DNA of 60,810 nt, taken from NCBI GenBank assembly GCA_003245835.1, contig QKCC01000016.1:1-60810 (forward strand), written 5' to 3'. The translations under genes were made by a program, and so were the position numbers. This document shows positions 46,838 through 56,333 of this stretch, in pieces (the stretch's first letter is position 1; every line of letters begins with the position of its first letter). The notes below the pieces were generated by a model. That model searched no databases and had not been told where the DNA came from. It saw nothing but the letters and a program-made list of their open reading frames with translations. The DNA is from Spirochaetales bacterium (GTDB lineage Bacteria > Spirochaetota > Spirochaetia > UBA9216).

Positions 46838-48051
46838 ATCCTGACAGGGTGGTAGGCATCGGTCCTGGTCCCTATTCCAAACTGACCGTAGTCGTTGTTT
46901 CCCGCAGCCCATAAAGATCCGTCTTTTTTCAGGATTAAGCTGTATACGCTGTTGTAACTATACGAGGAATACTGCATGGATACAGATACCGATTCGACGC
47001 CGGTCATTACCTCCGTATACACGGTGATGACCTCATCATCTCGGTACTGCGCCAGGGGGTCGACGTCCGTTGCAAGCTGTCCATAATGGTTCGCTCCGAT
47101 TACCCGGAGTGAATCATCGGACATGATGATCATACTGCAGAAAGTTCCGGCATAAGCGGCTTTTACATTGCTCATCAGCTGAACAGGGGCTTCATACCGG
47201 TAGGCAGATGACTCAGAAAAAGCATTGTCACCATTTGAGCCGCAGCCCCATAGCGTATTATCTGTTTTTATAATAAGGCTGTGAAATGAACCGGCGGATA
47301 CGGATGCCACTTCCGGCATAATCTGGACGGGGGTTGACTGGTCGTAGCTCATACCGATGCCCATGCCCAACTGCCCGGAGCTGTTTCGTCCTGTCGCCCA
47401 CAGCGTACCGTCTGTTTTCAGAATCATACTGTGATCTGATCCGGCATCCATGGAGCTCACGTCTTCCATCACCAGGACCGGTGTGTATCTGGCGTCGTTG
47501 TCTCCTGTACCGAGCTGTCCGTATTCATTATCTCCGAACGCCCACAGGCTTCCGTCTGTTTTCAGTACAAGGGTATGAGATGTTCCGCATGAAACCGCTT
47601 CAACTTCCGTCATAAGCTGTACGGGCGGTGCAATATTTTCCACATCGCCAGTACCGAGCTTACCGGATGAACCGCTTCCGGTAACCCAGAGGGAATTATC
47701 TGATTTAATGATGTAACTGGAATAGGCGCCGGCGGTTACTGATTTTACACCTGACATGACATACTGAGGATACTTGCATATATTCCAGTCTTCATAATCA
47801 TCAGTATCTTCAGTAGAAACAAACTGCGGTTCAATTATTCCCAGCTCTCCGTTACAGTTGTAACCTGCGGCTATCAGGTCACTGTTGATTATGTATAATG
47901 AATGAACTTCGCCGGCGCTGAATCCGGTTACGGCAGCATTCCCGGATGTATTGTAATATTCAAAAATGTTTAGATACGAACCGGAAAAACAGGAAATTAA
48001 AATAATCACGGCAGGAATAATAATAATTTGAAATACAGTCTTTTTTTTCAT
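46831..48051 (-). CDS. RCC1-repeat lipoprotein
   Basis: Lipobox-like LISC; repeats such as HTLVLKTDGSLWAFGDNEYGQLGTGDNDARYTPV and HSMILKTDGTLWATGRNSSGQLGMG. Confidence 0.88.
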   Translation of the reverse strand: MKKKTVFQIIIIPAVIILISCFSGSYLNIFEYYNTSGNAAVTGFSAGEVHSLYIINSDLIAAGYNCNGELGIIEPQFVSTEDTDDYEDWNICKYPQYVMSGVKSVTAGAYSSYIIKSDNSLWVTGSGSSGKLGTGDVENIAPPVQLMTEVEAVSCGTSHTLVLKTDGSLWAFGDNEYGQLGTGDNDARYTPVLVMEDVSSMDAGSDHSMILKTDGTLWATGRNSSGQLGMGIGMSYDQSTPVQIMPEVASVSAGSFHSLIIKTDNTLWGCGSNGDNAFSESSAYRYEAPVQLMSNVKAAYAGTFCSMIIMSDDSLRVIGANHYGQLATDVDPLAQYRDDEVITVYTEVMTGVESVSVSMQYSSYSYNSVYSLILKKDGSLWAAGNNDYGQFGIGTRTDAYHPVRIY

Positions 48052-48227
48052 TTTATTACCCTCGAATAATCTGAATTATTAACATACGGGTAAAAACTAT
48101 ACTGTAATCCTATTATATGCTATAATGAGAAGATACACAATGTTCAGTTGATACAATACATATTAACTGAGCTGTTTACTGATCATGTTAGAGAACGGTT
48201 TATTCCTGATTTCCATTGGAGGTCAAT

Positions 48228-50369
48228 ATGAAGAAAATAACGGTTGCTCTGCTGATCCTCATAGTACCAACCTTTTTTCTCTATTCACAAAACAGCACGC
48301 TATATATGAACACCTCGTCAGCGGTTCTTTACATTCAGCACGAGATTCGTCTTAATGCGGAGCTGTGCAGGAATCCTGATACAGTCCGGAAGCTGGAAAA
48401 GATTATAGGAAAAAATATTCTGGATGAGTATGTTCCGCTGCTTACAGGATCAGGATTTTTTATTGATGATGACGGCACATTCCTGACGAACAGGCATGTT
48501 ATTCAGGTCCCTTTCATTAACAGTATGCGAAGCATGATCGCTGTTGAGTTTACAAACGAAATATCTGAAAGGTATGGTGGTAAATTCAGCATTGATGAAC
48601 TGAATACACTGCTTGATGATCTGTCTGAAATGGTAAAGAAAGGGGAGTACAGGCTGAGTGCCGCGATAGGGGATGAGGTTTTTAATGACATAACCATATT
48701 GCGCATCGCGAAAGACTCACTGCCCGATCTTGCTGTTGCCAGAATAAACGACGAACAAAAATTCGCTGTCTTAAAATTGTCGGACCTTCAAACATCACAG
48801 AATCTTGTCGGGACGGATGTCTACAGCTTCGGCTTTCCTCTTGGTCCGGTTTTCGACAGGATTTTTAATGAGCGTGTAGTTACGATGAATAAGGGCGCGG
48901 TCTCCGCTGTCAGAAAGGCCGAACTCAGTATACAGCATACAGCCGCCATAAGCCCCGGTAATTCCGGAGGTCCGCTGACTGATCAGGCAGGCACCGTCGT
49001 CGGAATAAATACCGCACTGTTCTCCGAAGGGGACAGCAGCAGCCTTTTTTATGCGATCAGTGCCGAACAGATAACAGGCTTTTTAGAAAATGAGGGCTAT
49101 GAAAACCTGCTGAAATGGAACCGCCGGGTCGCAGACAAAGCTGCTGGGGACGATGTACTGAAACTGAATGTGCTCGGGGAATTTGAAACATCCGCAGATC
49201 TGATTATTGACGCTGAAAAAGGCCTTGAGATTTATATCGACGGCGAACTGAAGGGGACATCACCTCTCTACCTGCAGCTTGATAAGCCTCTGAGTGAATT
49301 AATGGTGACCGGAATGCCGGGTGAGTTCAGTGTAAATTTGAGAGTTCTCTCCACGCTTTCCGGCACAACAACTATGCGTCCTTCCCTGCGGACAAAAAGC
49401 TCACTCGTGAAATTTGCAGGAGATCCCGGAGTTGAAATCTTTGCCGACGGAAAATTGATCGGTAAAACCCCGGCGGAGCTTGAACTGCCCGCGGATGAAT
49501 ATTTATTCAGCTTCAGTAAACCCGGTTATTATTATGAACCTGTTGCCTTTGCAGCAGATTCCGCAGCAGATAATGAAGTATTAATAAAATCCCGGCCTGC
49601 ATACAGGATTAACATTGAAGGTATCCCTGCCCAGAAAGAAGTCGCTCTTTCAGATTATGTATTCGGTAAATCGCTTTCGATAGATGAAAAGCTCGTTCGA
49701 ATAATTTTTAACAGTAATGAAAAAAAACTTGTATATGCACCGGGTGACTCGATTTTTCTCCCTGAAGGTTTATGGTTCCTATCTGTAGATGGTGTTTTTG
49801 AATATACCGGCATGAAGATACCAATTACTGTTTCCGGCAGAGATTTGAACATTGATGTTACGCAGTACCTTCCCCATTCGGCTTTGTCTTTCCGGGACTT
49901 GCCGGAGGGTGCCAGAATATGGATTGACGGCCAGGAAACCGAAGTTTCTCCCGATGCCCGGATGAACCTTCCGCTTGGTAAAAGGGAGGTTTTTATCTGG
50001 AAAGACGGGTATCAGCCGATGAGCACGGATGTTACTGTCCGGCCTGACGGCAGAGCGTTTATTAACTGGCAGGAATATACGGGGCACCAGGCCGGGGCCT
50101 GGGTATATACATCTATCGGAGTTCTATCGGCCGGTACAGGTACAGCATTTATGCTGGTCGGCAGCCTTTTTCTTGATAATGATTACGCTCTTCAGCATTC
50201 ACAGAATTATCAGGAATATCTGGATATAAAAAATCTTGGTTTTGCGGGTTTTGTCGCAGGAAGTATACTTTCGGCAGGGGGTGTTCTGCTGATCCCGGCA
50301 ATCATTGAATGGATTGAGTATGCAGATGATTTGAAATCATTAAAACTGATGGAGAACGGAAAACAATGA
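48228..50369 (+). CDS. Secreted trypsin-like serine protease with PEGA repeats and C-terminal TMs
   Basis: GSGFFIDDDGTFLTNRHVI (His), DITILRI (Asp), SPGNSGGPLTDQAGTVVGINTA (Ser); PEGA-type LEIYIDGELKGTSP, VEIFADGKLIGKTPAELELP, ARIWIDGQETEVSP; two TM helices at the end. Confidence 0.9.
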   Translation: MKKITVALLILIVPTFFLYSQNSTLYMNTSSAVLYIQHEIRLNAELCRNPDTVRKLEKIIGKNILDEYVPLLTGSGFFIDDDGTFLTNRHVIQVPFINSMRSMIAVEFTNEISERYGGKFSIDELNTLLDDLSEMVKKGEYRLSAAIGDEVFNDITILRIAKDSLPDLAVARINDEQKFAVLKLSDLQTSQNLVGTDVYSFGFPLGPVFDRIFNERVVTMNKGAVSAVRKAELSIQHTAAISPGNSGGPLTDQAGTVVGINTALFSEGDSSSLFYAISAEQITGFLENEGYENLLKWNRRVADKAAGDDVLKLNVLGEFETSADLIIDAEKGLEIYIDGELKGTSPLYLQLDKPLSELMVTGMPGEFSVNLRVLSTLSGTTTMRPSLRTKSSLVKFAGDPGVEIFADGKLIGKTPAELELPADEYLFSFSKPGYYYEPVAFAADSAADNEVLIKSRPAYRINIEGIPAQKEVALSDYVFGKSLSIDEKLVRIIFNSNEKKLVYAPGDSIFLPEGLWFLSVDGVFEYTGMKIPITVSGRDLNIDVTQYLPHSALSFRDLPEGARIWIDGQETEVSPDARMNLPLGKREVFIWKDGYQPMSTDVTVRPDGRAFINWQEYTGHQAGAWVYTSIGVLSAGTGTAFMLVGSLFLDNDYALQHSQNYQEYLDIKNLGFAGFVAGSILSAGGVLLIPAIIEWIEYADDLKSLKLMENGKQ

Positions 50370-50887
50370 AAATTATACGATTGATTATTATTGTTTTAAT
50401 ATCGTTTGCAGCAGCGTCATGCATCACGTCATCGGTCCCGGTAAGAATAACATCGGATGATTGTCTTGTACTGATTAAAACCGAAATCGAAAACCCTGAA
50501 AATCTGACTTTGGCAAGAACATTTAAACTGTCGGTTTCAGGTTTTGATGCACCGTTTAAAGTCCGGAATACAGCGGACGCATTTATTGCCGTGAAAATAA
50601 GGACTGATGATGTGAAGATTATCTCGGTTTCAAGTGACGTAACAAGCGAAGGCTTCCGCGGAGACTCGACGGATGTCGAACTGAACATTCCCCTTCCTTA
50701 TGAGCCTGGAGAAGTGGTAGCCGCTGATTTTAAGTTTGTCCAATTCTACTTCACTTCATCCGGGCGTCAGTCTTCGGAAAAATCAATCACTGTGTCAACT
50801 GATTTTAAAATTCCCTCGGCTGAAGAGAAAGCGGAACTCGTTAAAGACGTGAAAAGCATGGAGGAATATATAAGCTGGATTGACTGA
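50366..50887 (+). CDS. Hypothetical lipoprotein
   Basis: MKIIRLIIIVLISFAAASC lipobox; start overlaps the protease stop. Confidence 0.75.
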   Translation: MKIIRLIIIVLISFAAASCITSSVPVRITSDDCLVLIKTEIENPENLTLARTFKLSVSGFDAPFKVRNTADAFIAVKIRTDDVKIISVSSDVTSEGFRGDSTDVELNIPLPYEPGEVVAADFKFVQFYFTSSGRQSSEKSITVSTDFKIPSAEEKAELVKDVKSMEEYISWID

Positions 50888-51014
50888 ACCGGCTTCCGAT
50901 AATAACCGGGCAGATGCCCCGGCATAATCGGAGAGTTCCCTGCAGATCAGGGAAAGCCTGCTAACTCTTATGATTTTTGCGGAAAATTCTTCATATATTT
51001 ACATTTCTTTTTTC

Positions 51015-51043
51015 TTGACTCTGTTTAATCCTTTTAATATATT
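51015..51043 (+). promoter_or_regulatory. sigma70-type promoter (TTGACT-N17-TATATT) of marR-ABC operon
   Basis: -35 51015-51020; -10 51038-51043. Confidence 0.6.
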
Positions 51044-51057
51044 AAGCATTATTATTA

Positions 51058-51073
51058 TTTAAGCTAACTTAAA
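51058..51073. promoter_or_regulatory. Putative MarR operator (TTTAAG-CTAA-CTTAAA)
   Basis: Perfect 6-bp arms with 4-bp spacer between the -10 and the marR start codon. Confidence 0.55.
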
Positions 51074-51085
51074 TAAAAGGGTCTT

Positions 51086-51571
51086 ATGGAAAACAACACA
51101 GAGATTGAAAGAAGCAGAAAAGCGATGGCTGATTGGCTGGATCTGTCCATGCATATCTCGATGCGAAGCCACTTTCAGTATTTTCGGAAAATGGGACTGT
51201 CGCATTCGCAGGTATCAACTCTTCATATGCTTTTTCACAAAAAGGAATGCACGGTGGGTGACGTCAGCCGAATGCTGTCAATCAGCAGCCCTGCCGCAAG
51301 TCAGCTGCTTGACCACCTGGTTTCGATGGAGATGATCGAGCGCTACGAAAGCAGCCTGGACAGAAGGGTCCGGCTGCACAGGCTTACACCCAAGGGTGTA
51401 AAGATAATGAAAAACAGTCACTCGGTAAAACGGGACTGGTATCAGCCCCTGTTTGAGGGAATGTCGACCGATGAGCTGAATAATACAGCCGCGGTGCTTG
51501 AACTTCTGAACAGCAGAATGAAGCAGCTTGGATACTATAGTAAAGAACACGAACATGGAGATTGTGAATGA
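51086..51571 (+). CDS. MarR-family transcriptional regulator
   Basis: LSHSQVSTLHMLFHKKECTVGDVSRMLSISSPAASQLLDHLVSMEMIERYESSLDRRVRLHRLTPKG. Confidence 0.94.
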   Translation: MENNTEIERSRKAMADWLDLSMHISMRSHFQYFRKMGLSHSQVSTLHMLFHKKECTVGDVSRMLSISSPAASQLLDHLVSMEMIERYESSLDRRVRLHRLTPKGVKIMKNSHSVKRDWYQPLFEGMSTDELNNTAAVLELLNSRMKQLGYYSKEHEHGDCE

Positions 51572-53820
51572 TTAAACTTTTGAGATACATGAAGCCGTAC
51601 ATTCTTTCGGTTATATTGTGCGCGGGCCTCATATACCTGCAGGTCAACCTGCAGCTTGCGCTGCCTGACTACATGTCCAAAATAGTCAACACGGGTATTC
51701 AGCAGGGCGGAATAGAGACTGCAGTGCCGGAAGCGGTCAGTAAGGCAACTATAGATAAATTAGTCTATTTTATGACTCCGGACGAGAAGGATGCAGTTTT
51801 ATCGCAGTACACACTCGCAGATAAAGACTCCGGCAATTATTCGGAGCTTGTCAAAGCCTATCCGGCGCTTGAAAAGGAAGCCGTATACATTCTGAATGAA
51901 GGTGCTGAAACCGGGAACATTGAACCTGTTTTTGCCGCCGCGTTTACAGCGGTTTCCGGAATACAGAGGATGATAAACGACCCCTCTGCCGCGGGCGCCG
52001 CCGGGATGCTGTCAGGTTCCGCCGGGGCGGGGATGCCGGATTTTTCCACTCTGCCGCAGGGTACGGATTTCTTTACAATGCTTTCGATGATGCCTGAACA
52101 GCAGCGGGACGGAATCATTTCTCTGATCGAATCGAAGCTGACGGGGCTTGATCCGCTGATGCTTGAACAGGGAGCGCTTATAGCCGTCAAGGCTGAATAC
52201 ACCGCTCTTGGAATGGATGTCGATAGTCTTCAGATGGATTATATCAAGCATGCCGGCGTCCAGATGGTCCTTTTTACGCTTATCTCGATTGTCGCCAACA
52301 TGATAGCCGGACTGCTTGCTGCAAGGGCAGCGGCGGGTATGGCCCAGACAGTCCGAAGCGATACATTCAGGAAGGTTGAGCAGTTCAACGGAGAAGAATT
52401 TGACCGCTTCTCAACGGCTTCGCTGATTACGCGGACAACGAATGATATAACCCAGATTCAGATGGTAGTCTTTATGATGCTAAGAATCGTTATCTTCGCT
52501 CCCCTGATGGGAATCGGCGGTGTAATGAGGGCGTTCAGCAAGGCCCCTTCGATGGCATGGCTGATTGGTCTTGCCGTGCTGGTTCTGCTTGGTGTTATTT
52601 CTATTGTTATGTCGGTAGCTCTGCCCAAGTTCAAGATGATTCAGAAGCTTGTAGACAAGCTGAACCTTGTTACAAGGGAACAGCTGTCGGGACTTATGGT
52701 CGTTCGTGCGTTCAACAGGCAGAAATCCGAGGAAGAACGTTTTGACAAGGCGAACAGGGACCTTACTTCAGTCAACCTGTTTATTGCAAGGGTCATGGTG
52801 ACAATGATGCCCTTCATGATGCTGGTAATGAACGGTCTGACCGTAGCCGTTATCTGGGTCGGTGCACACAAGGTCGCGGAATCTGCAATGCAGGTCGGTG
52901 ACATGATGGCATTTCTGCAGTATGCAATGCAGATTGTTATGTCATTCCTTATGCTTTCAATGATCTTCATTTTCCTGCCGCGGGCATCAGTTTCCGGGGT
53001 CAGGATAGCCGAGGTTCTCGACACCGAACCCACAATCAGGGACCCTGAAAAACCGGCAGAATTCGAAGGACCGGTTTCCGGAAGGGTTGAGTTCAGGAAT
53101 GTCTGCTTCCGGTACCCGGGCGGAGAGGCATGTGCTGTCAGGAACATCAGTTTCACAGCCGAGCCTGGAAAAACAACTGCGATTATAGGTTCAACCGGCT
53201 CCGGCAAGAGTACCGTTGTCAACCTTATTCCCAGGTTTTACGATGCGGAAGAGGGAGAGATACTTCTTGACGGAATCAATGTAAAAGATTTAAGGCAGAA
53301 GGACCTCAGGGACCAGATTGGTTATGTACCGCAGAAGGTGATGCTGTTTTCGGGAACTATAAAAAGCAACCTGCAGTACGGTGATGAAAATGCCGACGAG
53401 AACGCATTGGTAGAGTCCGCTGCCACTGCGCAGGCCTCGGAGTTTATTGATTCCAAGCCGGAAGGGCTGGAAACAAAGATTGCCCAGGGAGGGCAGAATA
53501 TTTCCGGAGGGCAGAAGCAGCGGCTTTCAATAGCCAGGGCGCTTGTTAAGAAGGCCCCGGTATGTATTTTCGACGACAGCTTTTCAGCGCTCGATTTCAG
53601 AACAGACGCGGCGCTCAGGCGGGCTATGAAAGAAAATATGGGAGACAGCACCCTGATAATAGTTGCCCAGCGGGTATCAACTATTATGCGCGCCGACCAG
53701 ATTATCGTACTTGATGAAGGTGAAATTGTCGGAAAGGGAACGCATGATGAACTGATGAAAGACTGTGATGAATACCGTGAGATTGTGTATTCGCAGCTCA
53801 GCTTGGAGGAACTGGCATGA
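51568..53820 (+). CDS. ABC exporter half-transporter (degenerate-site subunit) with large extracytoplasmic insertion
   Basis: Walker A IIGSTGSGKST, signature ISGGQKQRLSIARAL, Walker B VCIFDDSFSALD. Confidence 0.93.
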   Translation: MIKLLRYMKPYILSVILCAGLIYLQVNLQLALPDYMSKIVNTGIQQGGIETAVPEAVSKATIDKLVYFMTPDEKDAVLSQYTLADKDSGNYSELVKAYPALEKEAVYILNEGAETGNIEPVFAAAFTAVSGIQRMINDPSAAGAAGMLSGSAGAGMPDFSTLPQGTDFFTMLSMMPEQQRDGIISLIESKLTGLDPLMLEQGALIAVKAEYTALGMDVDSLQMDYIKHAGVQMVLFTLISIVANMIAGLLAARAAAGMAQTVRSDTFRKVEQFNGEEFDRFSTASLITRTTNDITQIQMVVFMMLRIVIFAPLMGIGGVMRAFSKAPSMAWLIGLAVLVLLGVISIVMSVALPKFKMIQKLVDKLNLVTREQLSGLMVVRAFNRQKSEEERFDKANRDLTSVNLFIARVMVTMMPFMMLVMNGLTVAVIWVGAHKVAESAMQVGDMMAFLQYAMQIVMSFLMLSMIFIFLPRASVSGVRIAEVLDTEPTIRDPEKPAEFEGPVSGRVEFRNVCFRYPGGEACAVRNISFTAEPGKTTAIIGSTGSGKSTVVNLIPRFYDAEEGEILLDGINVKDLRQKDLRDQIGYVPQKVMLFSGTIKSNLQYGDENADENALVESAATAQASEFIDSKPEGLETKIAQGGQNISGGQKQRLSIARALVKKAPVCIFDDSFSALDFRTDAALRRAMKENMGDSTLIIVAQRVSTIMRADQIIVLDEGEIVGKGTHDELMKDCDEYREIVYSQLSLEELA

Positions 53821-55688
53821 GTGATGACAGAAGAAATAATTTTGGTCCAGGAGCCGGACGCCGCAGGGGAGGCCCGATGGGCGGCGGTCACGGCGCCATG
53901 ATGGGCGGCGAGAAAGCCAAGAATTTCGGCTCGACGATGAAGAGACTTTCGAGCTATCTTGCAAAATATAAGGTTACGCTGGTATTTGTATTTATCTTCG
54001 CGATAGTATCAACCGTTTTCATGATCATCGGACCGAAAGTTCTGGGCCGGGCAACTACCACCTTGTTTGAAGGAGTAATGGCCCAGATTAACGGGACGGG
54101 TACAGTAGATTTTCAGCAGATTGGAAAAATAATACTGTTTGTACTGGCAATCTATGTTGGTTCGACACTGTTCTCGTTTATAATGGGCTGGATGATGAGC
54201 GGGGTTTCGGCCGACATTACCTACCGCTTCAGGCAGGATGTCTCGCGGAAGATAAACAGGATCCCGTTCAATTATTACGATAATACGACCCATGGTGAGA
54301 CTCTTTCGAGAATTACCAACGACATTGATACGATCAACCAGACGCTGAGCCAGAGCCTGACGCAGATCATTACATCGGTTGTTACGCTTATCGGCGTCAT
54401 GATCATGATGTTTTCAATTTCATGGCAGATGACGCTTATCGCTCTCGGAATGCTTCCGTTATCCGCTGTACTTGTCGGGGTAATTGTCAAGAATTCACAG
54501 AAGTACTTCAAGCAGCAGCAGGAATACCTCGGTCATATCAACGGGCATGTTGAAGAAATGTTTTCGGGACATATGATAATGAAGGCGTTCAACGGTGAAG
54601 AACGCAGCATCAAAACCTTTGAAAAGAACAATAAAACCCTGTTCTCGTCCGCGTGGAAGTCACAGTTCCTTTCTGGAATGATGATGCCGCTGATGCGTTT
54701 TGTGGGCAATCTCGGGTATGTCGCGGTCGCGATTCTCGGCGGATGGTTTGTTATTCAGCGCGTAATTTCGATAGGCGATGTGCAGGCATTTATTCAGTAT
54801 GTGAACAGCTTTACCCAGCCTATTACGCAGGTTGCCAATATAAGCAATGTTCTGCAGCAGACTGCAGCAGCTGCAGAGCGTGTGTTTGAATTCCTCGACG
54901 AGGACCAGGAAATAGCTGAAACAGAAAACCCGGTCAAGCTTGAAAACGTAAACGGGCTGGTGGAGTTCCGCAATGTACACTTCGGTTACGACCCTGCAAA
55001 CCCGGTTATCAACGACTTCTCGGCTATAGCTGAGCCCGGACAGAAAATAGCAATTGTCGGTCCGACCGGCGCCGGAAAGACGACGATGGTGAAGCTGTTG
55101 ATGAGATTTTATGATGTACAGTCCGGTGCGATCCTTGTAGACGGCCACCCGCTTCAGGATTTTACCCGCGAGGACCTGCGCAGCCATTTTGGAATGGTTC
55201 TTCAGGACACCTGGCTTTACAGCGGGTCTATAAGGGAAAATATACGCTACGGCAACCAGAACGCAACTGATGCAGATGTAATCAGGGCGGCTGAAGCTGC
55301 ACATGCCGACCATTTTATCAGGACGCTTCCCGACGGTTACGATATGCAGCTGAACGAGGAAACGACCAATGTCTCGCAGGGACAGCGGCAGCTTCTGACT
55401 ATTGCAAGGGCAATCCTTGCCGACCCCAGGATCCTGATTCTTGACGAGGCAACAAGTTCGGTTGATACAAGAACGGAAGAACTCATCCAGAAAGCAATGG
55501 ACAATCTTATGGCCGGCAGAACAAGCTTTGTAATCGCACACCGGCTGTCGACCATCAAGAACGCGGACCTGATTCTTGTAATGAATGAGGGTGATATAGT
55601 AGAGCAGGGCACGCATACCGGGCTCCTTGAAAAGGGCGGGTTTTATGCCGATCTTTACAACAGCCAGTTCGACCGCACATCCTTCTGA
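53817..55688 (+). CDS. ABC exporter half-transporter (canonical Walker B)
   Basis: IVGPTGAGKTT, VSQGQRQLLTIARAIL, ILILDEATSSVD; 4-bp overlap with partner. Confidence 0.94.
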   Translation: MSDDRRNNFGPGAGRRRGGPMGGGHGAMMGGEKAKNFGSTMKRLSSYLAKYKVTLVFVFIFAIVSTVFMIIGPKVLGRATTTLFEGVMAQINGTGTVDFQQIGKIILFVLAIYVGSTLFSFIMGWMMSGVSADITYRFRQDVSRKINRIPFNYYDNTTHGETLSRITNDIDTINQTLSQSLTQIITSVVTLIGVMIMMFSISWQMTLIALGMLPLSAVLVGVIVKNSQKYFKQQQEYLGHINGHVEEMFSGHMIMKAFNGEERSIKTFEKNNKTLFSSAWKSQFLSGMMMPLMRFVGNLGYVAVAILGGWFVIQRVISIGDVQAFIQYVNSFTQPITQVANISNVLQQTAAAAERVFEFLDEDQEIAETENPVKLENVNGLVEFRNVHFGYDPANPVINDFSAIAEPGQKIAIVGPTGAGKTTMVKLLMRFYDVQSGAILVDGHPLQDFTREDLRSHFGMVLQDTWLYSGSIRENIRYGNQNATDADVIRAAEAAHADHFIRTLPDGYDMQLNEETTNVSQGQRQLLTIARAILADPRILILDEATSSVDTRTEELIQKAMDNLMAGRTSFVIAHRLSTIKNADLILVMNEGDIVEQGTHTGLLEKGGFYADLYNSQFDRTSF

Positions 55689-55701
55689 AATCTTTACACA
55701 C

Positions 55702-55736
55702 AAAACCGGGAACACCATATTTGTTCCCGGTTTTTA
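55702..55736 (+). terminator. Rho-independent terminator of the ABC exporter operon
   Basis: AAAACCGGGAACA-N7-TGTTCCCGGTTTT with T-rich tail. Confidence 0.92.
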
Positions 55737-55823
55737 TTTATAATGGACAATAAAGGACAATAATGCCCAACAATGCCTTGACATTGCTCTTTTAGTTTAC
55801 TATTTTTAGTACTGGAGGCCGTT

Positions 55824-56333
55824 ATGGATCTTGGAAGTATAATAAATAGAGAAAGATGCCGTGTTTTAGCGGAAAAAACAAAGACTGAAGCAATTATCGA
55901 GCTGGCCGGCAGCCTGGAAGATTTTAAGGGGCCGCAGGTTATCGGGAACGCCATAGATATTGAAGAGCTGAAAAAGGAATTGTTCTACCGTGAACAGCTT
56001 ATGAGTACCGGTCTGAGCATGGGCATTGCGGTACCTCATGTGCGGTTTCGCGGGGTAAGTTCGCCGATTGTCATTGCAGGCGTTCAGCCTGAGGGCATTG
56101 CCGATTATGATACCCTTGACGGCCAGCCTGTAAAAATTGTGGTAATGATAATTGTTGGCGAGAACCAGCATAAAGATCATATTCGGCTTCTGTCCATGAT
56201 ATCGGCAAGGCTTAAAGAGGCCGAACTGCGCGACAAACTTATTGCAGCTGCCGACGGTGATGAAATATACAGTCTGCTTGTCAGCTACAAAAGCGGCTTT
56301 GATAAAAATGCCGGAGATACAGGCAATGAGTGA
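55824..56333 (+). CDS. PTS EIIA type-2 domain protein
   Basis: LFYREQLMSTGLSMGIAVPHVRF (His retained), VVMIIVGENQHKDHIRLLSMISARLKEAELRDKL. Confidence 0.88.
   Translation: MDLGSIINRERCRVLAEKTKTEAIIELAGSLEDFKGPQVIGNAIDIEELKKELFYREQLMSTGLSMGIAVPHVRFRGVSSPIVIAGVQPEGIADYDTLDGQPVKIVVMIIVGENQHKDHIRLLSMISARLKEAELRDKLIAAADGDEIYSLLVSYKSGFDKNAGDTGNE

Noticed and set aside
54660-55718. 352-aa antisense ORF
   Set aside because: Lies opposite the well-supported ABC exporter gene; composition reads as complement of a conserved CDS, with no recognisable family.
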